Assembly (NCBI RefSeq): GCF_018613715.1
Contig: NZ_JAGGPT010000003.1
Coordinates: forward strand, 177,557-241,556
DNA length: 64,000 nucleotides
Source: Chryseobacterium sp. ISL-6
Lineage (GTDB): Bacteria > Bacteroidota > Bacteroidia > Flavobacteriales > Weeksellaceae
Direction of reading: 5' to 3'
The position numbers and the translations under genes are program-made. Position 1 is the stretch's first letter. The number at the start of each line of letters is the position of its first letter. The notes below the pieces were generated by a model. That model was not told the DNA's origin, made no database searches, and was given only the letters and a program-made list of their open reading frames with translations. Shown here piece by piece: positions 17,580-25,598 of the stretch.

Positions 17580-18692
17580 ATGAAAAAGATCAATCTCTAT
17601 ACCATTACTTTTTTTGCAGTAAGTATTGTTATCTTACTGATCAGTTTTTTTTCTTTCCGTTATTTATATTCATCATCCAAGAATGATATTTTCAATAATA
17701 AGATCGAAGCGGGAAAAAGAGAATCTCGGGAGATTGGCAAATTATTGGAATTACAATTAAAGCAAGGCCTTTCCAAAGATATAGTTATTCAAAATTTACA
17801 AAGTAGTATTGTAAACACAGATACCCAAAGTGGATTCATCTGTATGTATAATAAAAATGGAATTGAGCTTTGTCATCCAAATCCAGCGCTAATTGGTCAT
17901 AAAATCGATAAAAGCAACTCTCAATTTACTTCGGATACCAAAAACCAATCAGACTTTTCAACTATTCTAAACTCCGGACAGATCAATGCAGGAGTCCGAA
18001 GTTTTCCTAAGAACAGTAACCGCAGTTCGGAAATTGTAAGTGTATATCCAGTAGCAGGAAGTGATTGGATGGTAGCCTCTCATGCTAATATCAATAGTAT
18101 AGAACAACAGGTAACTGATTTGTATCAGAAGTTTCTACTTGTATTTATTATTACAAGTTTAGTTATTTTAATAACATGCTTTACTTTAATACGATGGATT
18201 TATAAAAAGTATGAAACACAGAAAAATCAAGAGATCAATACCCTTAATATTGAGGTTAACAATCTTACCATTTTAAATAAGCAGCTTACTACCCTACAGG
18301 AAAAATTTCATGAGACCACCAATTTCCGTTCTAATGAGGATACTTTCGAAAACTCCAGGAAAAGGCTAATCACTTACCATAAGGATGAATTAATTTCTTT
18401 AGAAACATCGGAAATAGCTTATTTCTTTCTGGAAAATAATATTGTTTACCTGCATACTTTTATGGGAAGCCAATATTCGATCAATTCAAGCCTCGATGAT
18501 CTTATTAAAGCTGTGGATAATAAGATGTTTTACCGGGCTAACCGGCAGTTTATCGTCAACATCAAAGCGATCGACAGTATTCTTGTATATGGAAAAAATC
18601 AATTGAAATTAGTAATGAGACCCGAGACTAATGACACCATCCTTATCAGTAAAAATAAGGTAGCTGAGTTTAAAAAATGGATCGAGCAATAA
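17580..18692 (+). CDS. Membrane-bound LytTR transcriptional regulator with extracytoplasmic sensor
   Basis: A 370-residue one-component regulator. A first membrane helix (about 8-28) and a second (about 183-205) flank an extracytoplasmic Cache-like sensor domain (GFICMYNKNGIELCHPNP, YPVAGSDWMVASHANI). A coiled-coil linker then leads to a C-terminal LytTR DNA-binding domain at about 270-370 (EIAYFFLENNIVYLHTFMG, FYRANRQFIVNIKAI). This fuses sensing and DNA binding on the membrane with no separate kinase. It is divergent from the haem-binding/P460 operon, which it may control. Confidence 0.85.
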   Translation: MKKINLYTITFFAVSIVILLISFFSFRYLYSSSKNDIFNNKIEAGKRESREIGKLLELQLKQGLSKDIVIQNLQSSIVNTDTQSGFICMYNKNGIELCHPNPALIGHKIDKSNSQFTSDTKNQSDFSTILNSGQINAGVRSFPKNSNRSSEIVSVYPVAGSDWMVASHANINSIEQQVTDLYQKFLLVFIITSLVILITCFTLIRWIYKKYETQKNQEINTLNIEVNNLTILNKQLTTLQEKFHETTNFRSNEDTFENSRKRLITYHKDELISLETSEIAYFFLENNIVYLHTFMGSQYSINSSLDDLIKAVDNKMFYRANRQFIVNIKAIDSILVYGKNQLKLVMRPETNDTILISKNKVAEFKKWIEQ

Positions 18693-18732
18693 GTAAAGTA
18701 TGCAAATGTCTAAGCTAATTTATAAATAAAAA

Positions 18733-18756
18733 AACCTTCAACAAATGTTGAAGGTT
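18733..18756. terminator. Hairpin terminator between the LytTR gene and the tRNA-Asp operon
   Basis: AACCTTCAACA pairs with TGTTGAAGGTT. The T-run is longer on the minus strand, so it mainly ends the tRNA-Asp transcript. Confidence 0.7.
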
Positions 18757-18768
18757 TAATTTTGATTG

Positions 18769-18842
18769 CGATCCGGACGGGACTCGAACCCGCGACCTCC
18801 GCCGTGACAGGGCGGCATTCTAACCAGCTGAACTACCGGATC
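18769..18842 (-). tRNA. tRNA-Asp (GTC), copy 1
   Basis: The acceptor stem GATCCGG/CCGGATC, T-arm GGTTCGAGTCC and anticodon loop CTGTCAC (anticodon GTC) are all seen on the minus strand. The CCA end is not encoded. The discriminator base is G. Confidence 0.95.
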
Positions 18843-18876
18843 AGTAGTCCTGAAGTTTTCAATCAAATTTGATATG

Positions 18877-18950
18877 CGATCCGGACGGGACTCGAACCCG
18901 CGACCTCCGCCGTGACAGGGCGGCATTCTAACCAGCTGAACTACCGGATC
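18877..18950 (-). tRNA. tRNA-Asp (GTC), copy 2
   Basis: Same sequence as copy 1 over its full 74 bases. Separated by 34 bp of AT-rich spacer. Confidence 0.95.
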
Positions 18951-18982
18951 AGTAGTTCTCTTATTTCAAATAAATTTGATTG

Positions 18983-19056
18983 CGATCCGGACGGGACTCG
19001 AACCCGCGACCTCCGCCGTGACAGGGCGGCATTCTAACCAACTGAACTACCGGATC
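18983..19056 (-). tRNA. tRNA-Asp (GTC), copy 3
   Basis: Same as copies 1 and 2 except one base in the D-loop region (AACTGAAC instead of AGCTGAAC, forward strand). It is the first of the three in transcription order. Confidence 0.95.
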
Positions 19057-19139
19057 AAATTTTGTTAAAGAACTTCTTTCTTTTTTGTGATTGCAAAATT
19101 ACACCTTTTTTAATTACCTGCAAATTATTTGTTAAAAAA

Positions 19140-19163
19140 ATGCCTCCCAAAAGCGGAAGGCAT
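19140..19163 (-). terminator. Hairpin terminator after trxA
   Basis: ATGCCT and AGGCAT pair, extended inward by two G-C pairs after one mismatch. A T-run follows on the minus strand. Confidence 0.7.
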
Positions 19164-19184
19164 TCATTATCAAAGTTCTTTTTT

Positions 19185-19502
19185 TTATAAATGAGCACTT
19201 AATTTCTCAGCGATCACCTCTTTTGGAGTAACTCCAACTAATTTATCTACAACTTCACCATTCTTAAAAATAAGAACAGTAGGGATATTTCTGATACCAT
19301 ACTGCATAGAAATTTCCTGATTATTATCTACATCTACTTTTCCTACTACAGCTTTTCCTTCAAAATCTGTTGCTACCTCTTCAATGATTGGTCCAAGCGT
19401 TCTACAAGGTCCGCACCATACTGCCCAAAAGTCTACCAATACCGGTTTATCTGATTTTAAAACCGTTTCCTGAAATGAGCTATCCGTAATTTCTAAAGCC
19501 AT
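19185..19502 (-). CDS. trxA: Thioredoxin
   Basis: A 105-residue cytoplasmic dithiol reductant with the classic active site WCGPC (C30, C33). FWAVWCGPC, the cis-Pro segment RNIPTVLIFKNG and normal length all fit thioredoxin 1. No signal peptide is present. It is monocistronic, with a terminator just downstream. Confidence 0.97.
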   Translation of the reverse strand: MALEITDSSFQETVLKSDKPVLVDFWAVWCGPCRTLGPIIEEVATDFEGKAVVGKVDVDNNQEISMQYGIRNIPTVLIFKNGEVVDKLVGVTPKEVIAEKLSAHL

Positions 19503-19587
19503 TTTTTTTATTTTATTTAAATTAATATTCTATTGTATTTTTAATCCTTAATTGGATAAACAAAATTACTACTTTTCAGCAATAAGA

Positions 19588-20763
19588 CTATCTATGCTCA
19601 ACATTTGTTTTTTCTATAACGAAATCATTTGAAATTTCTTTCAATGCATTCACTAAAGCATCGATGTCCGCTTTCGTAGTAAGGTGGCTAAACGAAACAC
19701 GTAATGGTGTGCAATGATCCATTTCATCCTCAGATAACACCATCATCATAACCATTGAAGGCTTTGAAGCCCCGGAAGAGCATGCGCTTCCCTGGGAAAT
19801 AGCAATTCCCTTCATATCTAGTTGCAGACCTATTAAAGGGTCTTTATAAGGTAGTAAAACACTTAAAACACTATCAACACTATTCTCCATTTCTGAGCTT
19901 CGCCCATTGAATTTAATGTTTGGAATATCCGCTGATAATCTTTCAATAGCGTATTCTTTAATTTCTTTTATATGATCGGCATAAGTTTTCATATTATTGA
20001 TGCAAAGTTCTAAAGCTTTGCCCAATCCAACGATACCGGCAACATTCTCAGTTCCTGCTCTAAGGCTTCTTTCCTGAGGTCCGCCAGTAATTATTCCTTT
20101 CAATCCTGTAGCTTTTCTGATAAAAGCAAAACCTACTCCTTTTGGTCCATGGAATTTATGGGCACTGCAGGATGCAAAATCCACAAGAACATCTGAAAAA
20201 TCAAATTCCATGTGAGCCATTGTCTTCACAGTATCTGAATGATAAAGTGCATTATTTGCTTTGCATAATTCTGCAATTTTCTTAATATCTACAATATTTC
20301 CGATTTCATTATTAGCATGCATTAAGCTTACTAAAGTCTTTTTATCTGAAGCTTTTAATAATTCCTCTAACTTATTAAGATCAATATCTCCTTTTTCATT
20401 AGGTCGGATATATACTACCTCCACACCTTTTCTGCTCTTCATATCTAAGATACTCTCTGAAACACATTTGTGCTCTAGTGGAGAACTGATGATCCTTTCT
20501 ACTCCAAGGTGCTCTACACTGGACTTAATAATCATATTATTAGATTCTGTGCCACAAGACGTAAAAATAATTTCAGCAGGTGTTACATGAAGATAATCAG
20601 CAATCTGTCTTCTTACATTTTCTATAAGAATTTTAGCCTCCTGTCCAAAGCTATGAGTAGAAGAAGGATTTCCAAAATTCATTCTCATGGTACCTACCAT
20701 TGCATCAATAACTTCTTCTGCAAGAGGTGTTGTTGCTGCGTTATCTAAATATACTTTATTCAT
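19588..20763 (-). CDS. Cysteine desulfurase (NifS/IscS-like aminotransferase class V)
   Basis: I place the start at the Met at 20761-20763 (MNKVYLDNAATTP), giving 391 residues; a further upstream start would add an unrelated 23-residue extension overlapping the previous gene. It is a PLP enzyme with K203 in SAHKFHGPKG and the catalytic Cys328 in SQGSACSSG. It releases sulfur from L-cysteine, supplying Fe-S or tRNA-thiolation pathways. It is the last gene of a six-gene operon, 2 bp after a PrcB-like lipoprotein. No iscU/sufBCD genes are adjacent, so it may be a housekeeping NifS-type desulfurase. Confidence 0.93.
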   Translation of the reverse strand: MNKVYLDNAATTPLAEEVIDAMVGTMRMNFGNPSSTHSFGQEAKILIENVRRQIADYLHVTPAEIIFTSCGTESNNMIIKSSVEHLGVERIISSPLEHKCVSESILDMKSRKGVEVVYIRPNEKGDIDLNKLEELLKASDKKTLVSLMHANNEIGNIVDIKKIAELCKANNALYHSDTVKTMAHMEFDFSDVLVDFASCSAHKFHGPKGVGFAFIRKATGLKGIITGGPQERSLRAGTENVAGIVGLGKALELCINNMKTYADHIKEIKEYAIERLSADIPNIKFNGRSSEMENSVDSVLSVLLPYKDPLIGLQLDMKGIAISQGSACSSGASKPSMVMMMVLSEDEMDHCTPLRVSFSHLTTKADIDALVNALKEISNDFVIEKTNVEHR

Positions 20764-20765
20764 TT

Positions 20766-21230
20766 TTATTTTGAATATTTTAATGCTACGGAATTGAATT
20801 GATAATTTGAAGGAATCGTAAAAACGACCCACGGATTTGACATCACCTGTATTTCCATTCCTCCAGACTCTCGCTGTGGAACTTCTATATACAAGACATT
20901 ATCCTTTATGGAAAGATTTTTGATTTCAGTAATCTTATGATCCCCGGAATTGAATGTTCCTAAGTTATATAAGACCGCTTTCTGATTTTTCGGAAAGGTG
21001 GGATAATTAACACTGCTACCTTTACCTAGTTCTGCAAGACTGGAATTAGCTTTAATTATTTTTTGAAGTTCTTCTTCATTTTTTATTATTGTAAAGCCAG
21101 CAGCTTCGGTTCCGCCCTGAGATTCGGAAACGAGAATACTTCCTCCTTTTTGTGCATCTGTCGATGTTGCTGATGGTTTGCTCATGCAACTCATAAAGAG
21201 AGCTAGGAACAAAATAAACAGTTTATTCAT
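20766..21230 (-). CDS. PrcB-like lipoprotein
   Basis: A 154-residue lipoprotein (lipobox ALFMSC). The C-terminal half, KAVLYNLGTFNSGDHKITEI followed by two strands and a VVFTIP end, resembles the PrcB C-terminal domain, a protease-complex accessory domain of Bacteroidetes and spirochaetes. The match is by pattern only. It is fused into the arabinose-donor operon (22 bp after the HAD gene and 2 bp before the cysteine desulfurase), with no obvious functional link to either. Confidence 0.6.
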   Translation of the reverse strand: MNKLFILFLALFMSCMSKPSATSTDAQKGGSILVSESQGGTEAAGFTIIKNEEELQKIIKANSSLAELGKGSSVNYPTFPKNQKAVLYNLGTFNSGDHKITEIKNLSIKDNVLYIEVPQRESGGMEIQVMSNPWVVFTIPSNYQFNSVALKYSK

Positions 21231-21252
21231 TATTACTTTTTATAACCCAAAA

Positions 21253-21840
21253 TTAGTGAAAAAATTGGTAATGTCCTTCATTTGCCCATTTCAGCATATA
21301 CTTATCTCCCGAGGTATCTCCAAAAGCGATTATTTTATCGTATTTTGAATTATTTATTTGCTCCTGAATCCTTACCAATTTCTCTTTTCCGTTACAATTT
21401 TTTCCAATAAAATTTCCTGTAAAAATCCCGTTTTTAAACTCTGCACGCGTCGAAACAAGTTCCATTTGAAGTTGTTCAGCAAATGGTTTCACCCAGATAT
21501 CCAATGAAGCGGTAACCAATAGACTCTGCGTATGATTACGATCTATATTTTTAATAAAGTCTAATGCATTTTCCCGTACAATTTTTGGATAATTCTGTTC
21601 AAAGAACTGTTTGGATTTTCTCTCGATCTTCTCTTGAGACTGCCCTTTTAATATAGATCCAATAAAACTCTTCTTTACTTTTTCTGTTTCCGCCAGTTTT
21701 AGCTTTAACAAAATAAAAAGAGGAACGTGTTTCAAAAATTGTATATGATATTTTGTAGAATCATAAAACTTAAGATACATAAACATGGTATCCTTATAGG
21801 TTATTGTGCCATCAAAATCAAAACAATACAATTTTTTCAT
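21253..21840 (-). CDS. HAD-superfamily phosphatase (HAD-IB type)
   Basis: A 195-residue HAD hydrolase with motif I FDFDGTIT (D8, D10), a motif II Thr in SLLVTASLD, and the C-terminal acidic motif FGDTSGDKYML. Subfamily IB enzymes resemble SerB, but the operon suggests another substrate. It directly follows UbiA-, DprE1- and DprE2-like genes. In arabinose-donor biosynthesis, a phosphatase removes the 5-phosphate from polyprenyl-phosphoribose-5-phosphate before epimerisation; Azorhizobium noeH-type genes play this part. That is my inferred role here. It is cytoplasmic. Confidence 0.8.
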   Translation of the reverse strand: MKKLYCFDFDGTITYKDTMFMYLKFYDSTKYHIQFLKHVPLFILLKLKLAETEKVKKSFIGSILKGQSQEKIERKSKQFFEQNYPKIVRENALDFIKNIDRNHTQSLLVTASLDIWVKPFAEQLQMELVSTRAEFKNGIFTGNFIGKNCNGKEKLVRIQEQINNSKYDKIIAFGDTSGDKYMLKWANEGHYQFFH

Positions 21841-21845
21841 CTTTA

Positions 21846-22571
21846 TTAAAGCTTTAATTTTTTAAATATAAACTCAGGAATATTCCTGATGATCATCATA
21901 ATAATACCCCAGATTGGTAAGACGTATGCCACATTTTTCTGTTTTTTATAGGCATTATAAATAACTGCGGCAGCCTGTTTTGGCTTAGCAGTAAGCTTAG
22001 GATTTAATGGTAACCCTTCAGTCATTTTGGTTTCCATAAAACCTGGCTTTATGGTAAGCACATGTACTTTTTTGTCAAAAAGATAATTCCTTAAACCACT
22101 TAAATATGCTGTAAAAGCGGCTTTTGCACTTCCATATATAAAATTACTTTGCCGGCCTCTGTCTCCTGCTACTGAAGATAGTCCTATTATTGTTCCTGAT
22201 CTTCTGCTTTCAAATTTCTGAGCAAAATAATTCATAACTGGAACTAGTTTTGAGTAATTAATATTAATGATCCTTTCTGTATTTTTATTATCATACAATC
22301 CTTCTTCTGTCCCATCGCCTAAATATCCTGTTGCACAAAATAATAAATTTGAACTGACATTTTCAAATCGAGTATAATCTATTTCTTTCATCAGATCCAA
22401 TTCGATCACTTCTGATTGTTGTAGAAACTTAACATCAATATGTCTTGCAAATCTTTCTGTTGTTTCCCTACTGGAGGTAAACAAGTAGATTTTTTCATAT
22501 TTTTCTCCTTCCTGCAAAGCTTTTTCGACAAAAGCCTGTGCTACTTCAGAGGTACTTCCCAGAACTATCAT
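21846..22571 (-). CDS. Short-chain dehydrogenase, DprE2-like (decaprenylphosphoryl-2-keto-ribose reductase family)
   Basis: A 241-residue SDR. The nucleotide-binding motif is atypical (VLGSTSEVAQAF), as in the DprE2 group. The catalytic residues Ser132/133, Tyr146 and Lys150 in YGSAK are present. In mycobacteria DprE2 reduces the 2-keto intermediate made by DprE1, completing conversion of ribose to arabinose on the lipid carrier. A C-terminal hydrophobic stretch (VLPIWGIIMMIIRNIPEFIF) may attach it to the membrane. It lies 3 bp downstream of the DprE1-like gene and 5 bp upstream of the HAD gene. Confidence 0.8.
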   Translation of the reverse strand: MIVLGSTSEVAQAFVEKALQEGEKYEKIYLFTSSRETTERFARHIDVKFLQQSEVIELDLMKEIDYTRFENVSSNLLFCATGYLGDGTEEGLYDNKNTERIININYSKLVPVMNYFAQKFESRRSGTIIGLSSVAGDRGRQSNFIYGSAKAAFTAYLSGLRNYLFDKKVHVLTIKPGFMETKMTEGLPLNPKLTAKPKQAAAVIYNAYKKQKNVAYVLPIWGIIMMIIRNIPEFIFKKLKL

Positions 22572-22574
22572 TTA

Positions 22575-23891
22575 CTAATTATTATTTATGATTCTTTTGT
22601 GCTGTAAAGACACAAATTTAGGACTTTGAATGTTTTTAAGATAATTGGTTAAAGAAGATTTACTCATACTGTCTTTCGTTAAATAAATTCGACCGCCAAA
22701 CTCCTGCACAATATTATCTAACTGTTCCACCAGTTTTTTTAGTTTAGAATTTACTTTAAAGTCTAATGCTAAAGTATATCCTTCCATTGGAAATGAATTA
22801 TAGGCCTGAGGATTATCTTTTCCAAAAAGTTTTAAAACAGCTAAAAAAGAACCGTTTCCACTATTGGCAATTGTTTCCAGGATCTTCTTCATTCCTTCTT
22901 TTCCGGATTCCTTTGGGATCACCATTTGATATTGAATAAAGCCGGATTTTCCATAAATCTTATTCCAATCATTTACAAAGTCTAAGGGATAAAAATAGGT
23001 CTCATAATCTATAAAACTTTTAACCTCTTTTTTAGACTGTTTTTTATAATACAGTAAATTGAAAATCTTTACGGTTAATGCATTCAGTACAAAACCTGGA
23101 AAATAAAACGGAACCGTCGGCTGAAATTTTTTCTTTAATCTCAAAGGACTGTTAGCCATAGATTGGGGAAGTTCATGTTGAAAAGCATGCTCGCCTCTCA
23201 TTAAAATACTTCTTCCTATATTTTTACCCTTTTGTAAGCAGTCGATCCATGCTACCGTATATGTCCAGCTCTCACTCTCTTCAAATAATCTAAATATTTC
23301 ATCAAGGTTTTCAGCTTTAATACTCTCCTGACGGATATAGGCTGAATCAATATTTTTAAGTTTGAACTTTGCCGTAAGAATGATCCCTGTAAGTCCCATT
23401 CCCCCAACAGTAGCCCAAAACTTTTCTGCATTTGATTCTCTTGAACAGGTGATGATTTCACCGTTCTCCGTCATTAATTTAAACTCAATGACATATTCTG
23501 AAAAGCAACCCTCCGAATGGTGATTTTTCCCATGTACATCTGATGCTATAGCACCACCAACACTAATAAACTTCGTTCCCGGCGTAACGTATAGAAAATA
23601 TCCTTGCTGTACTGTGATCTCCAGTACATCTGAAAGCAAAACTCCGGATTCACACTCTATGATCCCATTTAAGCGGTCAAAACTGATGAATTTGTTTAAT
23701 TTTTTGGTTGAAAATATATGTTCCCCTAATGAAGCATCTCCATAACACCTCCCATTTCCTCGTGCAATGACTTCATTGTGGTTCAATACAAATTCTTTTA
23801 TCTTTTTGAAGCTGTCTTCAGACTTCATTTCCTTTTCCACTACTGGGAAATTACCCCAGTTGGTCACTTTCTGTATAAAATTAGGCTTCAT
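22575..23891 (-). CDS. FAD-binding oxidoreductase, DprE1-like (decaprenylphosphoryl-ribose 2-oxidase family)
   Basis: A 438-residue FAD enzyme. It has the flavin-binding ARGNGRCYGDASLG and VHGKNHH motifs, both typical of DprE1. The C-terminal TKDS motif carries K406, equivalent to Lys418 of Mycobacterium tuberculosis DprE1. The position equivalent to Cys387, the residue attacked by benzothiazinones, is Ala375 here, at the same 31-residue spacing. It overlaps the UbiA-like gene by 4 bp, so the two are translationally coupled. It should oxidise polyprenyl-phosphoryl-ribose at C2. Confidence 0.85.
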   Translation of the reverse strand: MKPNFIQKVTNWGNFPVVEKEMKSEDSFKKIKEFVLNHNEVIARGNGRCYGDASLGEHIFSTKKLNKFISFDRLNGIIECESGVLLSDVLEITVQQGYFLYVTPGTKFISVGGAIASDVHGKNHHSEGCFSEYVIEFKLMTENGEIITCSRESNAEKFWATVGGMGLTGIILTAKFKLKNIDSAYIRQESIKAENLDEIFRLFEESESWTYTVAWIDCLQKGKNIGRSILMRGEHAFQHELPQSMANSPLRLKKKFQPTVPFYFPGFVLNALTVKIFNLLYYKKQSKKEVKSFIDYETYFYPLDFVNDWNKIYGKSGFIQYQMVIPKESGKEGMKKILETIANSGNGSFLAVLKLFGKDNPQAYNSFPMEGYTLALDFKVNSKLKKLVEQLDNIVQEFGGRIYLTKDSMSKSSLTNYLKNIQSPKFVSLQHKRIINNN

Positions 23892-24775
23892 TTCTTAAAA
23901 TAAATTTGAATTAAAAATGTAGCCACCCATAATAATAAGGTAACCTGAATATATCGGTCTCTGTATACAATTTTTGTAGGAGACTCTGTTCTGTTGTATA
24001 CTAATGTCTGTTGCAGATATCTTAAAAATGCAAATACAACAAAAATAACAGTGTAAAAAACTCTTTCATGAAACTTAGCCTGTACCTCAGGTGATAATGT
24101 AAACATTAGGTAACATATAATAGCAAGTGTTACTGAAATTGAAAGTGCAATATCTGCAAACTGTACATTATAACCATCCAAGGCTCGTCTTGTTTTACCG
24201 GAAACCTGAGCGTTGATCAGCTCACCTCTTCTTTTTCCTATAGCCAATACCAAAGCAAGAACGAATGTAAGCAATATGGCCCATTGAGAAATACTGATAC
24301 CCGTGATATAACCACCTGCCAATACTCTTAAGACAAACCCTGTAGCAATAATAAAAATATCAATAATAGGAACATGTTTAAGCTTGAAGGTATATGCCAG
24401 ATTCATGACAAAATAAAACCCTATAATCGTAGCAAATTTCCAGAGAACTTCTTCAAAATAAAATTGAGCAAAAAGAACAAGGAAAATATCTACAACGATT
24501 AAACCTATCAGGACCCCTATCGCCTTTGACTTCGAAATAGCTCCACTTGCCAGCGGTCTTCTTCTTTTTTCTGGATGTTGCCGATCTGCTTCGATATCAT
24601 TATAATCGTTCAGGATATAAACCATACTGGCAGCGAGGGAAAAAATAATAAAAGCAAAAATACTTTTTGAAAGTAAATCAAGGTTTTTGATATTACCAGA
24701 GAAAAATAATGGTACAAAAACAAACAGGTTTTTTACCCATTGCTCTACACGCAGTAGTTTAAGATATTTCTTCAT
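23888..24775 (-). CDS. UbiA-family prenyltransferase, polyprenyl-phosphate phosphoribosyltransferase-like
   Basis: A 295-residue protein with eight or nine membrane helices. The first aspartate motif NDYNDIEADRQHPEKRRRPL (N56, D57, D60, D64) matches the mycobacterial Rv3806c type (NDxxDxxxDxxHPxKRxRP) rather than ubiquinone or haem O enzymes. It would transfer 5-phosphoribose from PRPP to a polyprenyl phosphate. It is the first gene of a six-gene operon; a TATTTTTG element is 18 bp upstream (24793-24800, minus). The assignment as the pathway's first step is an inference from the motif and the three following genes. Confidence 0.83.
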   Translation of the reverse strand: MKKYLKLLRVEQWVKNLFVFVPLFFSGNIKNLDLLSKSIFAFIIFSLAASMVYILNDYNDIEADRQHPEKRRRPLASGAISKSKAIGVLIGLIVVDIFLVLFAQFYFEEVLWKFATIIGFYFVMNLAYTFKLKHVPIIDIFIIATGFVLRVLAGGYITGISISQWAILLTFVLALVLAIGKRRGELINAQVSGKTRRALDGYNVQFADIALSISVTLAIICYLMFTLSPEVQAKFHERVFYTVIFVVFAFLRYLQQTLVYNRTESPTKIVYRDRYIQVTLLLWVATFLIQIYFKK

Positions 24776-24792
24776 TTATGTTATTTCAATTG

Positions 24793-24800
24793 CAAAAATA
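24793..24800 (-). promoter_or_regulatory. Candidate -7 element (TATTTTTG) for the arabinose-donor operon
   Basis: Matches TAnnTTTG, 18 bp upstream of the UbiA-like gene. No clear -33 was seen. Confidence 0.45.
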
Positions 24801-24837
24801 GTAATTTCAGAATGAGCAGCATAAAAATACAAAAAAA

Positions 24838-24851
24838 ACCGCCGTGGCGGT
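24838..24851 (-). terminator. Hairpin terminator after the OmpA-family gene
   Basis: ACCGCC pairs with GGCGGT around a 2-base loop. A T-run follows on the minus strand. Confidence 0.75.
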
Positions 24852-24882
24852 CTTTTAAGAAAATATTTATAAATTAAATTAA

Positions 24883-25572
24883 TTATTGCCCTTGTTTGGC
24901 TTCATTAATCATTTTTTGGTTTGCTGTAATAGCGAATTCCACTCTTCTGTTTTGAGCTCTTCCAGCATCTGTATCATTTGTTGCAACCGGTTGACTTTCT
25001 CCTTCTCCTTTAGCCGCCATTCTATTGGAAGCAATTCCTTTAGATGACAAATAAGCTTTCACAGCGTTAGCTCTTCTTTCAGAAAGTTTCATATTATAAT
25101 CATCAGCACCTTTACTGTCTGTATGACCATAGATATTAATATTGGTATCAGGATTATTAGTAAGAACCTGAGCTAATTTATCTAAGTTAGTCTGAGCAAC
25201 GGAAGTAAGGTTTGAAGAATCAAATGCAAAGTTTACAATACTTTCATTCATTGTAATTTTAATACCATCTCCTACTCTTTCTACTTCAGCTCCAGGTAAA
25301 GTTTCTTTAATTTCTTTAGCCTGCTTGTCCATTTTATTACCAATAACGTTACCGGCAACACCTCCTATTATTCCTCCAAGTACAGCTCCTAATGCAGAGT
25401 TTTTACCACTTCCTACATTATTTCCTAAAATACCTCCGATAACGGCTCCTGAAGCTACCCCTACAGCAGTACCTCTTTGTTGGTGATTTGAGTTTTGAAC
25501 TGCTTCACAGCTTGTTAATAACAATGCTGATGATAAAAATAGGGCTCCGATATATGTTTTATTAAATTTCAT
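24883..25572 (-). CDS. OmpA-family outer-membrane lipoprotein (YiaD-like)
   Basis: A 229-residue lipoprotein (lipobox LLTSC, Cys22). A glycine-zipper region at about 35-85 (GVASGAVIGGILGNNVG and GAVLGGIIGGVAG) is followed by a C-terminal OmpA peptidoglycan-binding domain at about 115-225 (IYGHTDSKGADDYNMKLSE, RAQNRRVEF). It probably anchors the outer membrane to the cell wall. It lies 26 bp downstream of the lipocalin gene and is likely co-transcribed with it, ending at the hairpin at 24838-24851. Confidence 0.92.
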   Translation of the reverse strand: MKFNKTYIGALFLSSALLLTSCEAVQNSNHQQRGTAVGVASGAVIGGILGNNVGSGKNSALGAVLGGIIGGVAGNVIGNKMDKQAKEIKETLPGAEVERVGDGIKITMNESIVNFAFDSSNLTSVAQTNLDKLAQVLTNNPDTNINIYGHTDSKGADDYNMKLSERRANAVKAYLSSKGIASNRMAAKGEGESQPVATNDTDAGRAQNRRVEFAITANQKMINEAKQGQ

Positions 25573-25598
25573 CTTTTTAATTTTTTCTTATTATTAAA

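Noticed and set aside
18769..19056. Three direct repeats resembling a short CRISPR array
   Set aside because: Each unit folds as tRNA-Asp with a GTC anticodon and a correct acceptor stem; spacers are AT-rich and unequal.
19588..20832. N-terminal extension of the cysteine desulfurase (23 residues more)
   Set aside because: The extension overlaps the upstream gene and is unlike the conserved N-terminus; the internal MNKVYLDNAATTP start is standard.
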